Shown one piece after another: positions 55,155-64,000 of a stretch of 64,000 bases of DNA. The DNA lies in NCBI RefSeq assembly GCF_933208505.1, contig NZ_CAKOEU010000001.1; one strand, given 5' to 3'. The DNA is from Convivina praedatoris (GTDB taxonomy: Bacteria > Bacillota > Bacilli > Lactobacillales > Lactobacillaceae). Under the pieces are notes generated by a model. It saw only the letters and a list, made by a program, of their open reading frames with translations. It had not been told where the DNA came from and searched no databases. Position numbers and translations under genes: made by a program. How positions within the stretch are numbered: the first letter of the stretch is position 1; each line of letters starts with the position of its first letter.

Positions 55155-56543
55155 TTAGGATTTTACAAAAGTAACCACGCATTCAACATGTAAGGTCTGG
55201 GGGAATTGATCAACCGGCTGGACTGGATTTACAATTTGATAACCTTGTTTAGCTAACTGGGCTGCATCCCGGGCCAAAGTAGCTGGATTACAGCTCACAT
55301 AAACAATTTTTTTCGGTTGCATACTGACCGAAGCATCAATCAATTCCGGCGTCAACCCCTTACGTGGTGGGTCAACAAAAATCACATCCGGTTGCAAACC
55401 AGCTTGCGACCAGGTAAACATCTGCTCGGGCGCATCAGCTGTCACAAAATCAACATTTTGCACATGATTTAACTGGGCATTATATTGGGCATCTTTAATT
55501 GCTTCAGGCACGACTTCAACGCCGTAAACCTGCTTGACCTGATCGGCAACCGTTAAGGCAATTGTCCCAATCCCACAGTAGGCATCAATAACAGTATCAC
55601 TGGGCTTTAACTGGGCCGCCTGAACGGCTAATTGATAAACTGTGGCCGTCGTTTGCGGATTGACTTGATAAAAGGAATTCGGACCGATTACATAGCGCTT
55701 ACCCAAAAGTTCATCTTCAATGGCTGGCTTACCCCACAAAACATGGTTTTTAGCCCCCATAATGACGTTGGTTGGTGCCCCATTAATATTTTGAATGACA
55801 CTGGTTAACTGTGGTAATTGGGTCTGTAATTCTTCGACTAGTTGATCAGCTTGAGGTAACTTGGCGGTTCTAGTAACTACTACAACCATCAATTGATGGG
55901 AATGGTAACCCCAGCGAGCCATAATATGACGAACAACACCCTTTTTACTTTGTTCATCATAGGCACTAATGCCCAGGGAACGCAAAATATCACGGGTCAC
56001 TCGAACTGCCTGATCAACGTGAGCATCTTGAATATAAAAGCTATCCGTTGGAATTAAACGATGGGACCCCCGCCGATAAAAACCGGTACTCAATTGACCA
56101 TTAATCATCTGCACCGGCACCTGGGCTTTATTGCGGTAATGGGTAGGGTCTTCCATCCCAATCGTTGGGGCCACGGTGACGGATAAATGTTGCTTTTTAA
56201 AAACCTCCTCTACTTGCCGCGTTTTAAAATCTAATTGAGCTGGATAGGCCAAATTCGCTAAGGGTGCAATTCCAGAGCTCAAGGCTACCTGATCAGTTAG
56301 CTCAACTCGCTGAGGAGAATCCTGTAAACGTTGCAAAACGCGACCAAAAGCATAGTTCTTTAAGACCTTAGTAATCTGAATTTTAACTAACTCATCAGGC
56401 AAGGCATCTAACACAAAAATTGGGAAATGATCGACTTTGACCACTCCCATCCCCTGATAACTCAAGTCAACGACCTGGGCTTCTATCTCATCATTTTTTT
56501 GTACTGGCGCTTTTAACTGAATCAAACGATTTTTTTTTGCCAT
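55155..56543 (-). CDS. rlmD: 23S rRNA (uracil-5-)-methyltransferase (RlmD/RlmCD type)
   Basis: A 462-residue SAM-dependent RNA m5U methyltransferase. TRAM domain at the start (EAQVVDLSYQGMGVVKVD), then VIDAYCGIGTIALTVA (SAM motif I), VDPPRKGLTPE and VYVSCNPATLARD with the catalytic cysteine. The N-terminal Fe-S cysteines of E. coli RlmD are absent, as in Gram-positive RlmCD enzymes, so the target may be both 747 and 1939. Just upstream of mutS. Confidence 0.92.
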   Translation of the reverse strand: MAKKNRLIQLKAPVQKNDEIEAQVVDLSYQGMGVVKVDHFPIFVLDALPDELVKIQITKVLKNYAFGRVLQRLQDSPQRVELTDQVALSSGIAPLANLAYPAQLDFKTRQVEEVFKKQHLSVTVAPTIGMEDPTHYRNKAQVPVQMINGQLSTGFYRRGSHRLIPTDSFYIQDAHVDQAVRVTRDILRSLGISAYDEQSKKGVVRHIMARWGYHSHQLMVVVVTRTAKLPQADQLVEELQTQLPQLTSVIQNINGAPTNVIMGAKNHVLWGKPAIEDELLGKRYVIGPNSFYQVNPQTTATVYQLAVQAAQLKPSDTVIDAYCGIGTIALTVADQVKQVYGVEVVPEAIKDAQYNAQLNHVQNVDFVTADAPEQMFTWSQAGLQPDVIFVDPPRKGLTPELIDASVSMQPKKIVYVSCNPATLARDAAQLAKQGYQIVNPVQPVDQFPQTLHVECVVTFVKS

Positions 56544-56550
56544 TATTTTC

Positions 56551-57555
56551 CTAATTTTCTTTTTGTTCTTGTGCTTCTAATTTTTCAACTTCTTCGACAA
56601 ATTGCTGCTTGGCGTTTTCCTCGATAGCACGGACAGACATTGCCGAACGATTCGCTACAAAACGAATATGCTGTCTCAAATTTTTAAAACTCATCGGCGC
56701 ATCACCACCGTATTCACCATCCAAGTTAACTTTTAACTGTTCATCACTTAGCGGTGTAATTTCAACTTTATTCGTCTTTTTATAAATTAAATTCTCATTA
56801 TCAATGTGGCGCCCACCATTGAGCGTTTGCGCCACTAACTCCATAATTTGGAAAATATTGGCCGTTTTCACAATCAACAAGGTAAATTTACCATCATCAA
56901 GCTTAGCATCAGGCACAATTGACTCAAAACCACCGACTGAATTAGTCAAAGCTAGGAAAATCATTGAAATACTACCCGAATATTCACCGCCATCATAACT
57001 AACGTGGGCGTTGACATTTTTAACTCGGGCAATCAACTCGGTTCCCTTAATTAGGTAAGCTAAGTAACCATACAGAGACTTCATAATTGAAGGGACAGCA
57101 TAAGTTACCTCGCTAATCGTCCCTAAAGCCGCAATATTCATAAAATACTTGCTTCCATTTAGATTGTTCACCTTGCCAATGTCCATTTTTATATTTTCAT
57201 TTTTAAAAATAACCTTAGCAGCTTCCAAGGGCTCGTCTCGGGGAATTTTTAACGCCCGGGCATAATCATTGGTCGTCCCAGCTGGAATAATGGCAATCAT
57301 CGGGCGCTTCCGTAAAGGAGCCACACCGTTGACCACTTCGTTAATGGTTCCATCGCCACCAGCAGCCACGATTAAATCGAATCCATCCTTAGCGGCTCGT
57401 TCCGCCTCTTTAGCGGCACTGAGCGGATCTGGTGTAGTAGCAAAAGCAGAGGTTTCATAGCCAGCCTTTTCATAGACCGCTAAAATATCGAGCATCTCGC
57501 GTTTAATTACTTCACGACCAGAGGTTGGATTATAAATAATTCGAGCTCTTTTCAT
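56551..57555 (-). CDS. dagK: Diacylglycerol kinase (DgkB/DagK)
   Basis: A soluble lipid kinase that recycles diacylglycerol from lipoteichoic acid synthesis. GGDGTINEVVNGVA (about 66-79) and PAGTTNDYARALK are the family motifs; the C-terminal domain has LDGEYGGDAPMSF. 334 residues. Between gatB and rlmD, the order common in lactobacilli. The 88-nt gap upstream contains a hairpin GTGAACC/GGTTCAC without a T-tract. Confidence 0.95.
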   Translation of the reverse strand: MKRARIIYNPTSGREVIKREMLDILAVYEKAGYETSAFATTPDPLSAAKEAERAAKDGFDLIVAAGGDGTINEVVNGVAPLRKRPMIAIIPAGTTNDYARALKIPRDEPLEAAKVIFKNENIKMDIGKVNNLNGSKYFMNIAALGTISEVTYAVPSIMKSLYGYLAYLIKGTELIARVKNVNAHVSYDGGEYSGSISMIFLALTNSVGGFESIVPDAKLDDGKFTLLIVKTANIFQIMELVAQTLNGGRHIDNENLIYKKTNKVEITPLSDEQLKVNLDGEYGGDAPMSFKNLRQHIRFVANRSAMSVRAIEENAKQQFVEEVEKLEAQEQKEN

Positions 57556-57643
57556 CTTTACCTTGCCATCGCAGCTCTTGGCTGGACCTTTCTTTCATTC
57601 TTACTAATATGTACGTGAACCAGCACGGTTCACTTAAATAAAA

Positions 57644-59083
57644 TTAACGTTGCTTTAATTCTTGCATCAAAAGTTGATTCAAGACACCTGGATTAGCTTG
57701 ACCCTTAGATTTCTTCATTAATTGCCCAATCAAGAAACCAACGGCACGATCTTTACCACCCTTGAAGTCTTCGATTGACTGCGGATTAGCGTCCAAGACC
57801 TCGGTTACCCATGGTAACAAGATCGCTGTATCACTGATTTGCACCAAACCATTCTTCTTGGCAAAGGCTTCGGGTTCTTCCCCATCCATAATCGCCTCAA
57901 AGACCTTCTTGGCTTGCTTAGTTGAAATCGTACCATCTTCAATCAACTTAACCATACCAGCCAAGTTAGCTGGCGTTAGCTTAGTTTCTTGTAATTCCAG
58001 CTGGGTCTTATTCAAATAAGCATTCACATCCCCAATCAGGTAGTTAGCAGCTCGCTTAGGATCTGCGCCTGCTTGAACAGTTTGGTCATAAAAATCAGCC
58101 ATGGCCAAAGTTTGCGTCAAAACTTCGGCATCATAAGGCTCAATCTCCAAATCATCAACATAGTACTGACGCCGTTGCGCCGCTGACTTAGGCAAATTAG
58201 CGGCCACTTCATCAATCCAATCCTGGCTAATTTCAATGGGCGACAAATCAGGTTCAGGGAAGTAACGATAATCATCGGCAACTTCCTTTACTCGCATCGA
58301 AATGGTTGACTTAGTCGGTTCATCGTAACGACGGGTTTCCTGAACTAACTTTTCACCAGCACGCAAAGCAGCAGCTTGACGCTTTTCTTCATAAATCAAA
58401 GCATTACGCACGTAGTTAAAGGAGTTGACGTTTTTCATTTCAACTCGAGTACCATATTCCTTGGCCCCGTATGGACGAATTGAAATGTTAACATCAGCTC
58501 GCATCTGTCCTTCTTGCATCTTGGCTTCTGAAACGCCAGTAAACAAGATAACTTGACGCAACTGTTCCAAATAAGCATAAGCTTCATCTGGTGAGTGCAA
58601 ATCTGGTTCAGAAACAATTTCCACCAAAGGCGTTCCCTGACGGTTCAAATCGACATAAGAATTTCCATCGTTCCCATGGGTATTTTTACCAGCATCTTCT
58701 TCGACGTGCAATTCGTGAATCCGCACGCGCTTAGTTTCACCATTTTCTAGCTTAACATCTAAATAACCGTTAGTTCCCAATGGTGTTTGTGACTGAGTAG
58801 TCTGATAAGACTTAGGATTATCAGGATAGAAATAGTTCTTACGATCCCAGCGAATAAACGGTGAAATCTTCGCATTCAAGGCCAGAGCTACGCGCATTCC
58901 GTATTCCAAAGCACCCTTGTTAGCAACTGGCAAAACCCCTGGATAGGCCCAGTCAATTACATTGGTGTTAGCATTGGGTGAATCCCCGTAGTGTACCGGT
59001 GAGGGTGATAATAGTTTGGAATTGGTTTGCATTTCAACGTGAACTTCAAGTCCAATCGTTGTTTCAAAATTTCCGTTTGCCAT
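57644..59083 (-). CDS. gatB: Aspartyl/glutamyl-tRNA amidotransferase subunit B
   Basis: Subunit B binds misacylated Glu-tRNA-Gln/Asp-tRNA-Asn and activates the acyl group with ATP. TTIGLEVHVEMQTNSKLLSP (residues 6-25), the zinc/kinase-core segments DRKNYFYPDNPKSYQ and VDLNRQGTPLVEIVSEPD, and the YqeY-like tail ending in LLMQELKQR are intact. ATG 59083 is preceded by GAGGAGG (6 nt); the longer frame overlaps gatA and is not used. 479 residues. Confidence 0.98.
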   Translation of the reverse strand: MANGNFETTIGLEVHVEMQTNSKLLSPSPVHYGDSPNANTNVIDWAYPGVLPVANKGALEYGMRVALALNAKISPFIRWDRKNYFYPDNPKSYQTTQSQTPLGTNGYLDVKLENGETKRVRIHELHVEEDAGKNTHGNDGNSYVDLNRQGTPLVEIVSEPDLHSPDEAYAYLEQLRQVILFTGVSEAKMQEGQMRADVNISIRPYGAKEYGTRVEMKNVNSFNYVRNALIYEEKRQAAALRAGEKLVQETRRYDEPTKSTISMRVKEVADDYRYFPEPDLSPIEISQDWIDEVAANLPKSAAQRRQYYVDDLEIEPYDAEVLTQTLAMADFYDQTVQAGADPKRAANYLIGDVNAYLNKTQLELQETKLTPANLAGMVKLIEDGTISTKQAKKVFEAIMDGEEPEAFAKKNGLVQISDTAILLPWVTEVLDANPQSIEDFKGGKDRAVGFLIGQLMKKSKGQANPGVLNQLLMQELKQR

Positions 59084-59093
59084 TTTTTCCTCC

Positions 59094-60560
59094 TCAGTAC
59101 TTTTCTGCGACAGCAGGTCGCTTTTCAAACCAACGGGTTGCATCTTCAAAGGCCTGGGCAGCTTGATAGATTGTAGCTTCATCAAATGGCTTACCAATTA
59201 ATTGCAAGCCAACGGGCAATCCATCTACAAAACCAGCATTAATTGACAAGCCAGGCAAACCAGCTAGGTTAACTGGGATAGTCAAGGCATCAGCCAAATA
59301 CATGGCCTTAGGATCATTGATTTCTTCGCCTAAGCCATAGGCTGTTGTTGGGGCGGTTGGGCCAACAATCAAATCATAATCATTAAAGACCTTGTTAAAG
59401 TCTTCAACAATCAAAGTCCGAACTTGCGCTGCCTTTTTAAAGAAGGCGTCATAAGCACCGGCTGATAATGAGAAAGTTCCTAGCATAATTCGGCGCTTAA
59501 CTTCATCACCAAAGCCTTCCGAACGAGTTTTAACGTAAACATCTTCCAGACTCTTAGCATCGGGGGATCGGAAACCATATCGGATACCGTCATAGCGCTG
59601 CAAATTTGAAGAAGCTTCAGAAGACATGATAATGTAATAAGCCGCTACCCCGTAACGAGTATGAGGCAAAGAAACTTCATCAACTGTTGCGCCCAGCTCA
59701 CGGAGTTGCTCAATGGCACTCTTAACTTGTTGAGCTACCTTAGGATCAATTCCTTCTTCAAAGTATTCCTTGGGAACAGCAATCCGCATCCCCTTGATTC
59801 CTTGGCCCAATCGAGCCGTGAAATCAGGTACTTCGGATTCAACTGAAGTTGAATCCATCTTATCAAAACCAGCAATGGCATTTAAAACCAAGGCATTATC
59901 CTTGACCGTCCGAGTTAGCGGTCCAATTTGATCTAACGATGAAGCCATCGCAAACAAACCAAAACGGGACACTCGACCATAGGTTGGCTTAAGCCCAACG
60001 ATACCATTAAAAGCGGCTGGCTGACGAATTGATCCACCGGTATCTGAACCAAGGGCGTAAGGAATTTGTCCAGCAGCGACTGCAGTTGCTGATCCACCAG
60101 AAGAACCACCCGGAACCTTGGTGTGATCCCAAGCGTTAGTTGTTTTTTGGTAAGCTGAATTTTCAGTAGACCCACCCATGGCAAATTCATCCATGTTGAG
60201 CTTTCCAACAGAAATGGCACCAGCTGCTTGCAACTTTTGGACTACTGTGGCGTCATAGACCGGTTTAAAGCCAGCCAAAATCTTAGAAGCACCACTTGTT
60301 TCTAGACCCTTAGTTGATAAGTTATCTTTTAGTCCCATGGGAATACCAGCCAATGGATTAGAAAAGTCACCCTTTTCATCCAATTCCTGAGCTTGTTGCA
60401 AGGCTTCAGGTCCATTAGTACCTAGAAAGGCCTGAACGTCACCATCACTAGCTGCGATGTTATCAAGCGTTGCCTGTGTTAATTCTTGGGCTGTTAGTTC
60501 ATGATTAAGGAGCTTTTGATGTAAATCACTCAAATCATGATCAAAGTAATTAAATGTCAT
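59094..60560 (-). CDS. gatA: Aspartyl/glutamyl-tRNA amidotransferase subunit A
   Basis: Amidase that releases ammonia from glutamine for the GatCAB complex. The amidase signature with Ser-cisSer-Lys triad is visible: GIPMGLKDNLSTKG (Lys), VPGGSSGGSATAVAAG (cis-Ser) and SDTGGSIRQPAAF (nucleophile Ser). 488 residues. Start overlaps the gatC stop, and gatB follows 10 nt after the stop. Confidence 0.98.
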   Translation of the reverse strand: MTFNYFDHDLSDLHQKLLNHELTAQELTQATLDNIAASDGDVQAFLGTNGPEALQQAQELDEKGDFSNPLAGIPMGLKDNLSTKGLETSGASKILAGFKPVYDATVVQKLQAAGAISVGKLNMDEFAMGGSTENSAYQKTTNAWDHTKVPGGSSGGSATAVAAGQIPYALGSDTGGSIRQPAAFNGIVGLKPTYGRVSRFGLFAMASSLDQIGPLTRTVKDNALVLNAIAGFDKMDSTSVESEVPDFTARLGQGIKGMRIAVPKEYFEEGIDPKVAQQVKSAIEQLRELGATVDEVSLPHTRYGVAAYYIIMSSEASSNLQRYDGIRYGFRSPDAKSLEDVYVKTRSEGFGDEVKRRIMLGTFSLSAGAYDAFFKKAAQVRTLIVEDFNKVFNDYDLIVGPTAPTTAYGLGEEINDPKAMYLADALTIPVNLAGLPGLSINAGFVDGLPVGLQLIGKPFDEATIYQAAQAFEDATRWFEKRPAVAEKY

Positions 60561-60865
60561 TAATCATCTTCCCCCTTAATGATGGCTGGAACCTTAATTA
60601 GGTCCGCTGCTTCTTCAGGTGAATTCGCCAATAGTTCTTGTTTTTGATGCCAATTATCGGCGACATCTTCACGCAAATGATTCACATTTGGTGTAACCGA
60701 ATAAGTTGGCTCAACGGCACTCGTGTCGACTTCTGATAGGGTTTCAAAAAGGGTTAAAATATCAGTTAATTGATCAGTGAACTGGTCTAATTTAGCCTCA
60801 TCAAAAGCCAACTTTGCCAAGCTGGCAACGTGGGCAACATCGTCTCTGGAAATTGTTTCCGCCAT
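60560..60865 (-). CDS. gatC: Aspartyl/glutamyl-tRNA amidotransferase subunit C
   Basis: A 101-residue subunit that wraps around GatA and holds the complex together. VAHVASLAKLAFDEAKLDQF and LFETLSEVDTSAVEPTYSVT are typical of GatC. The start at 60865 (M-A-E-T-I) is chosen over the ATG at 60880 that has no ribosome binding site. First gene of gatCAB. Confidence 0.95.
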   Translation of the reverse strand: MAETISRDDVAHVASLAKLAFDEAKLDQFTDQLTDILTLFETLSEVDTSAVEPTYSVTPNVNHLREDVADNWHQKQELLANSPEEAADLIKVPAIIKGEDD

Positions 60866-60991
60866 ATTTACCACTTTCATTTGAACTTGCTTTAAAACAA
60901 GCCGAACTACTATCCTTTCTAGTTATTGTTATACCTATCTATTTTAACATAGATTAGTTTTGCCCTAATTTGCTTTTTAAGGAAAAGTCGG

Positions 60992-61090
60992 TATAATTGA
61001 GAGCGTTGTGATAACACAACCGTCCGTTACCTTAGCTTAGCGTCTCACCGTCGTTTCACTCAGCTAGCGGAGACAAATTAGAAAGGTGGA
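60992..61090 (+). promoter_or_regulatory. Promoter and leader of rpsO
   Basis: TATAAT at 60992-60997 precedes a structured leader with a perfect GTTGTG/CACAAC hairpin (61005-61020) and a longer GTCTC/GAGAC pairing (61042-61074) just before AAAGGTGG. S15 is known to repress its own mRNA through leader structures, so autoregulation is likely; it is inferred. Confidence 0.55.
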
Positions 61091-61097
61091 TATGATT

Positions 61098-61367
61098 ATG
61101 GCCCTTACACAAGAACGTAAGAACGAAATCATTAAGGAATATGCCCGTCAAGAAGGCGATACAGGTTCAGTTGAAGTTCAAGTTGCAGTTTTAACTGCTG
61201 ACATCAACGAATTAAACGGACACATGGCAGCTCACAAGCATGATTTCCACTCACAACGTGGTTTGATGAAGAAGATCGGTCGCCGTCGTAACTTACTACG
61301 TTACCTACGCAACAACGATATTCAACGTTACCGTGAGTTGATCCAACGCCTAGGTTTGCGTCGTTAA
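61098..61367 (+). CDS. rpsO: 30S ribosomal protein S15
   Basis: An 89-residue protein of the small-subunit platform. MALTQERKNEIIKEYARQ, then GDTGSVEVQVAVLTADINELNGH (in two blocks GDTGSVEVQVA and LTADINELNGH) and GLMKKIGRRRNLLRYL are textbook S15. The ATG at 61098 has GGTGG eight bases upstream; the ATG at 61086 would add four residues. Followed by rpsT. Confidence 0.98.
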   Translation: MALTQERKNEIIKEYARQEGDTGSVEVQVAVLTADINELNGHMAAHKHDFHSQRGLMKKIGRRRNLLRYLRNNDIQRYRELIQRLGLRR

Positions 61368-61415
61368 TCAGTGGATTAACTCAAAACCTCGTATCAAATT
61401 TAAGGAGAAAGACAT

Positions 61416-61667
61416 ATGCCTATTATTGAATCTTCAATTCAACGTGTGCGCTTAAACCAAAAGCAACACGATCGTAATGAGCCACTACGTAGTGCTTACC
61501 GGACGACTATCAAGCGTTTGGAAAAGGCCGCTACTGCTGGCGAAGGTGATTTAGAAAAGCTTTACCGCGAAGCTTCTGCGGCTATTGACCACGCCTACTC
61601 AAAGGGCTTGATCAAGAAGAACAAGGCTTCTCGTCAAAAGTCACGTTTGTCAAAGTACGTTAAGTAA
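61416..61667 (+). CDS. rpsT: 30S ribosomal protein S20
   Basis: An 83-residue basic helical protein: MPIIESSIQRVRLNQKQHDRN, then RSAYRTTIKRLEKA and KGLIKKNKASRQKSRLSKY. AAGGAG lies eight bases upstream. 48 nt after rpsO, ended by a perfect terminator. Confidence 0.97.
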   Translation: MPIIESSIQRVRLNQKQHDRNEPLRSAYRTTIKRLEKAATAGEGDLEKLYREASAAIDHAYSKGLIKKNKASRQKSRLSKYVK

Positions 61668-61672
61668 GATTT

Positions 61673-61707
61673 AAAAAACCTGGTAATCAATGATTACCAG
61701 GTTTTTT
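61673..61707 (+). terminator. Bidirectional terminator between rpsT and the gtrA-like gene
   Basis: A perfect repeat AAAAAACCTGGTAATCA / TGATTACCAGGTTTTTT. Confidence 0.93.
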
Positions 61708-62122
61708 ATTTGTCTTTGAATATATAAATCTTACTTAAGGCATAGTTAGAAACGATTACAAAGATGTTTTGAATACCATTCCAAATAAGATCATTCTGAT
61801 GTAACAAATGCACACCAAACATTAAAATTAACCAACCTAAAATTCCAGTGACAATCCGGGCAAGATAAAATTGCCAAATTTCTTGGATAACCCCCTGCCA
61901 ATCTTTAATTTGAGAATGAAAGACCCAAATCCGATTAGTAACATAGGCAAAAAGTACAGATAAGAACCAAGAAAGTACATAAGAAACAGTAACTTCCCAG
62001 TGAAATATTGCTGAAAAAATTGTATAAGTAACAATACTAACAACGGTAGTGGCTCCGCCGAAAAAGAGATAGAAGATGGCTTCTCGGTATTTTTGGAACA
62101 GATCCTTTACTTTATCAATCAT
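61706..62122 (-). CDS. GtrA family membrane protein
   Basis: A 138-residue protein of four membrane helices. YREAIFYLFFGGATTVVSIVTYTIF and the FAYVTNRIWVFHS motif (about 54-66) define the GtrA/DPMS4 family, thought to move polyprenyl-phosphate sugars across the membrane for glycosylation of wall polymers. It lies 67 nt downstream of a glycosyltransferase gene in the same direction. The specific sugar is unknown. Confidence 0.92.
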   Translation of the reverse strand: MIDKVKDLFQKYREAIFYLFFGGATTVVSIVTYTIFSAIFHWEVTVSYVLSWFLSVLFAYVTNRIWVFHSQIKDWQGVIQEIWQFYLARIVTGILGWLILMFGVHLLHQNDLIWNGIQNIFVIVSNYALSKIYIFKDK

Positions 62123-62189
62123 GTGAACTCCAAAATCTAAGATGTATTTGTTATTATGCTATCGTATCAAAATTAAAATTTAATAAAAA

Positions 62190-63092
62190 TTATTTATCTT
62201 CTAAATCATTAGCATACTCTACCACCGGATTAAATGACTGACCAGCCTTGATACCGCTTTTAAAAACTGCTAAACGTTCTTTACGCTGAGGAACTCTTGA
62301 AAAGTATAATTGCAAATATTCGTACAACATTCTCGCCCGAGCCCGATTTTTACGATAAACATCTCGTCGATTGGCATAGTACATCTTATTACGGTAAGAA
62401 TAAAAGTAGCGTGGTATCCGTGCTGGCACATCATTTAAAATACTACTACCAACATTAGTAGTCATTTTATGAACCACCTTTGCACTAGGTACAAAATATC
62501 CTGGCGCTATTCGTCCTGCCCTTTCCGTATATTCAATGTCATCACCCCAGATGAAAAATTCAGTGATAGGCAAGCCAATTTGTTTAACTACTGAGCGTTT
62601 TAACAGTAAAGACACGAAAGTAGCATTCTGAAGTTGTACTGGCTCTACCTGATTTTCTGGAATGACTTGTAGGCGATTCATCGGTGCTGGACGATTCATC
62701 TTGGCACGATGTCCATCAGTCCAACGTACATCACTGGCCAAAAAACCAAAGTTTTGTTGTTGCTGGGCAAAATTTAACAAAGCTGTTAAAGTGTCGGGAT
62801 AAGGTACTGTGTCATCGTCCATGAGCCAGACATAATCATCGTCAGTATGCTCCATAAAATGACGTACACCTCGATTAAAGCCACCAGCCCCACCAATATT
62901 TTCAGGAAGACGTAGATAATCAATTTGATTTCCTAGTGATTCCAGATAATCCTGCGTGTCCTGCTTACTAGCATTATCCACCACAATGATGTGACTTAAT
63001 GAAGTTTGTTGATTTTGCAGACTATTAATTACTTCTTTTAACAAGGACAAACGATTATAAGTGACAATTACTGCACTAACCTTAGATTCCAT
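62190..63092 (-). CDS. Family 2 glycosyltransferase (galactofuranosyltransferase-like)
   Basis: A 300-residue GT-A enzyme. SAVIVTYNRLSLLKEVINSL at the start, VVDNASKQDTQ, ENIGGAGGFNRGV, and the metal-binding WLMDDDTVPYPD followed by FFIWGDDIEYTERAG fit the rhamnosyl/galactofuranosyl (GlfT2-like, Rfb) group. It likely transfers a sugar to a lipid-linked wall or capsule precursor. The ATG sits 22 nt after the stop of the large membrane protein. Confidence 0.92.
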   Translation of the reverse strand: MESKVSAVIVTYNRLSLLKEVINSLQNQQTSLSHIIVVDNASKQDTQDYLESLGNQIDYLRLPENIGGAGGFNRGVRHFMEHTDDDYVWLMDDDTVPYPDTLTALLNFAQQQQNFGFLASDVRWTDGHRAKMNRPAPMNRLQVIPENQVEPVQLQNATFVSLLLKRSVVKQIGLPITEFFIWGDDIEYTERAGRIAPGYFVPSAKVVHKMTTNVGSSILNDVPARIPRYFYSYRNKMYYANRRDVYRKNRARARMLYEYLQLYFSRVPQRKERLAVFKSGIKAGQSFNPVVEYANDLEDK

Positions 63093-63114
63093 AACATGCT
63101 CCAGATTGTAAATA

Positions 63115-64000
63115 TTAATGTTTAATTTTAATTGAATGATTTTTTCTAAACAATTGGTACCATACTAACAGGAACAACCCTACTAATACTGAAATAAAGC
63201 TAATCAGTTTGGCAATTTTATAAATTACAGGGCTTTTAAATTGAATACGAACAGTATTATTTCCCTTTTGCAATGTAGTCATTGTAGAAGCCACATTCGT
63301 TTTTGAGTTCAATATATGCTGTTCTCCGCCATTATTTATTGAAATTACATAATGGCCTTTATTATATGTCCAAAATGGCAAGGTTAATTTCCCTGTTTTT
63401 TGTTCCAAACTTTTAACCTGATAAACCATCCCATTAGGTATCGGCTGTCTAACTGTATCTTTTCCACTTATAACTTGCTGGTCAATTAAAATATCCCCCT
63501 GATTAACATGCCTTTTAACCGTTGTAGTAGCAGTTGGCAGATAATCATCATAAATACTACCCGACATACCAAACCAATTTGCTTGTGAATCTACTCGTTT
63601 CGCCCAGCTATAGGCAACACTTTTTCCCTTGGATGCCATCGGTACTGCATGTTGCTGCTGAAAATAAATCACACATGATCCCATTGCCAATAAAATTGGC
63701 ATCAGCAAGAAAATTAGGTATGTCACTTTCTTTTTATTCCCCAGATATACTTTTAAAAATCTTCCTTGTTCTGAAACAATGACGTAAATTAAAAATAAAT
63801 TAGCAAATGGAATAAAACGGCTAGGCATTTGTATAACCGATAACGGTGTTTTAGCCAACATAGCCCATGGCATAATATCCGTGGATAATATTAAAAAAAG
63901 CAGTCCCAACATGTACATCCACTTGTTTTTAGGCTGTAACTTATTAAAGTTAATCCCTAAAATAACAATTCCTGTTAATACCAATACACCCACGGTAACG
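63115..64000 (-). CDS. Large membrane protein, C-terminal part (cut by right edge)
   Basis: The open frame reaches the window edge, so this is the C-terminal 295 residues of a longer protein; a GTG at 63993 is not a convincing start. Visible are several membrane helices, the segment DIMPWAMLAKTPLSVIQMPSRF (in two blocks DIMPWAMLAKTP and LSVIQMPSRF), a helix, an extracellular beta-rich domain (WFGMSGSIYDDYLP to TTLQKGNNTVRIQFKSP), and one last helix before a basic tail. This resembles YfhO-like or 6-pyruvoyl-tetrahydropterin-synthase-related membrane proteins of polysaccharide loci. Assignment is tentative. Together with the GT2 and GtrA genes it suggests envelope glycosylation. Confidence 0.7.
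   Translation of the reverse strand, partial: VTVGVLVLTGIVILGINFNKLQPKNKWMYMLGLLFLILSTDIMPWAMLAKTPLSVIQMPSRFIPFANLFLIYVIVSEQGRFLKVYLGNKKKVTYLIFLLMPILLAMGSCVIYFQQQHAVPMASKGKSVAYSWAKRVDSQANWFGMSGSIYDDYLPTATTTVKRHVNQGDILIDQQVISGKDTVRQPIPNGMVYQVKSLEQKTGKLTLPFWTYNKGHYVISINNGGEQHILNSKTNVASTMTTLQKGNNTVRIQFKSPVIYKIAKLISFISVLVGLFLLVWYQLFRKNHSIKIKH

Noticed and set aside
57613..57632. Hairpin GTGAACC/GGTTCAC between dagK and gatB considered as a terminator
   Set aside because: No T-tract follows on the minus strand; it may be a processing site or attenuator but cannot be supported.

Overview
The window looks like chromosomal DNA of a low-to-mid GC lactic acid bacterium of the family Lactobacillaceae, most likely Weissella or a close relative in the Leuconostoc/Weissella branch. 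The basis is the EF-Tu, L32 (cysteine-free), RNase J and MutSL protein sequences, the T-box and riboswitch style of regulation, the LPxTG-like sortase substrates and the Firmicutes gene orders (recU-pbp1a, cdaA-cdaR-glmM, rnc-smc-ftsY-ylxM-ffh, infC-rpmI-rplT, gatCAB). The genus is inferred from memory of sequences, not from a search. No prophage, insertion sequence, CRISPR array, rRNA or tRNA was seen.

Layout. 1-3.0 kb: the pbp1A 5' part (cut by the left edge) with recU, a SufT/PaaD-type Fe-S protein and a membrane-anchored XRE regulator. 3.0-3.3 kb: apparent decayed thiolase remnant. 3.5-8.6 kb: accessory surface region with a nucleoside hydrolase, a serine-rich adhesin-like protein lacking a signal peptide, and a SEC10/PgrA-domain coiled-coil wall protein ending in LPQTA. 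8.7-11.4 kb: GNAT acetyltransferase, CynX-type MFS transporter and a YitT protein whose start codon appears to be ATT. 11.4-15.3 kb: guanine operon (guanine riboswitch, CBS-less IMP dehydrogenase, a cysteine-free degenerate IMPDH paralogue, guaA). 15.4-23.6 kb: 4-OT tautomerase, second YitT, MurJ/SpoVB-type flippase, leuS with T-box, MnmM-type methyltransferase, a 43-residue ORF, and tuf starting at TTG. 23.6-30.1 kb: TPR-like protein, RNase J2-like nuclease, rplT-rpmI-infC (infC starting at ATA) with its leader, DUF1361 protein and FetAB-type exporter. 30.2-33.1 kb, plus strand: rpmF, a small membrane protein, rqcH and mscL. 33.1-60.9 kb is almost all minus strand: deoxynucleoside kinase, ruvA, a sortase-SRP-SMC-RNase III cluster, the c-di-AMP cluster with a CPA1 antiporter, murB, mutSL, an RNA methyltransferase, diacylglycerol kinase and gatCAB. 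61-64 kb: rpsO and rpsT (plus), then a cell-envelope glycosylation group (GtrA, GT2, large membrane protein cut by the right edge).

How it fits together. Most of the window is housekeeping: translation (tuf, leuS, gatCAB, infC, ribosomal proteins, RqcH quality control), protein export (ffh, ftsY, ylxM, sortase), DNA repair and segregation (mutSL, ruvA, recU, smc), and wall synthesis (pbp1A, murB, glmM, MurJ). The sortase and the wall-anchored proteins share an unusual sorting signal ending in T-A instead of T-G. The most unusual element is the two-gene IMPDH arrangement: the catalytic subunit has lost CBS domains and the canonical C-terminal E-S-H segment, while the adjacent paralogue has lost every cysteine, the catalytic loop and the flap but kept that C-terminal segment. 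This could mean a heteromeric IMP dehydrogenase or a regulatory pseudoenzyme.
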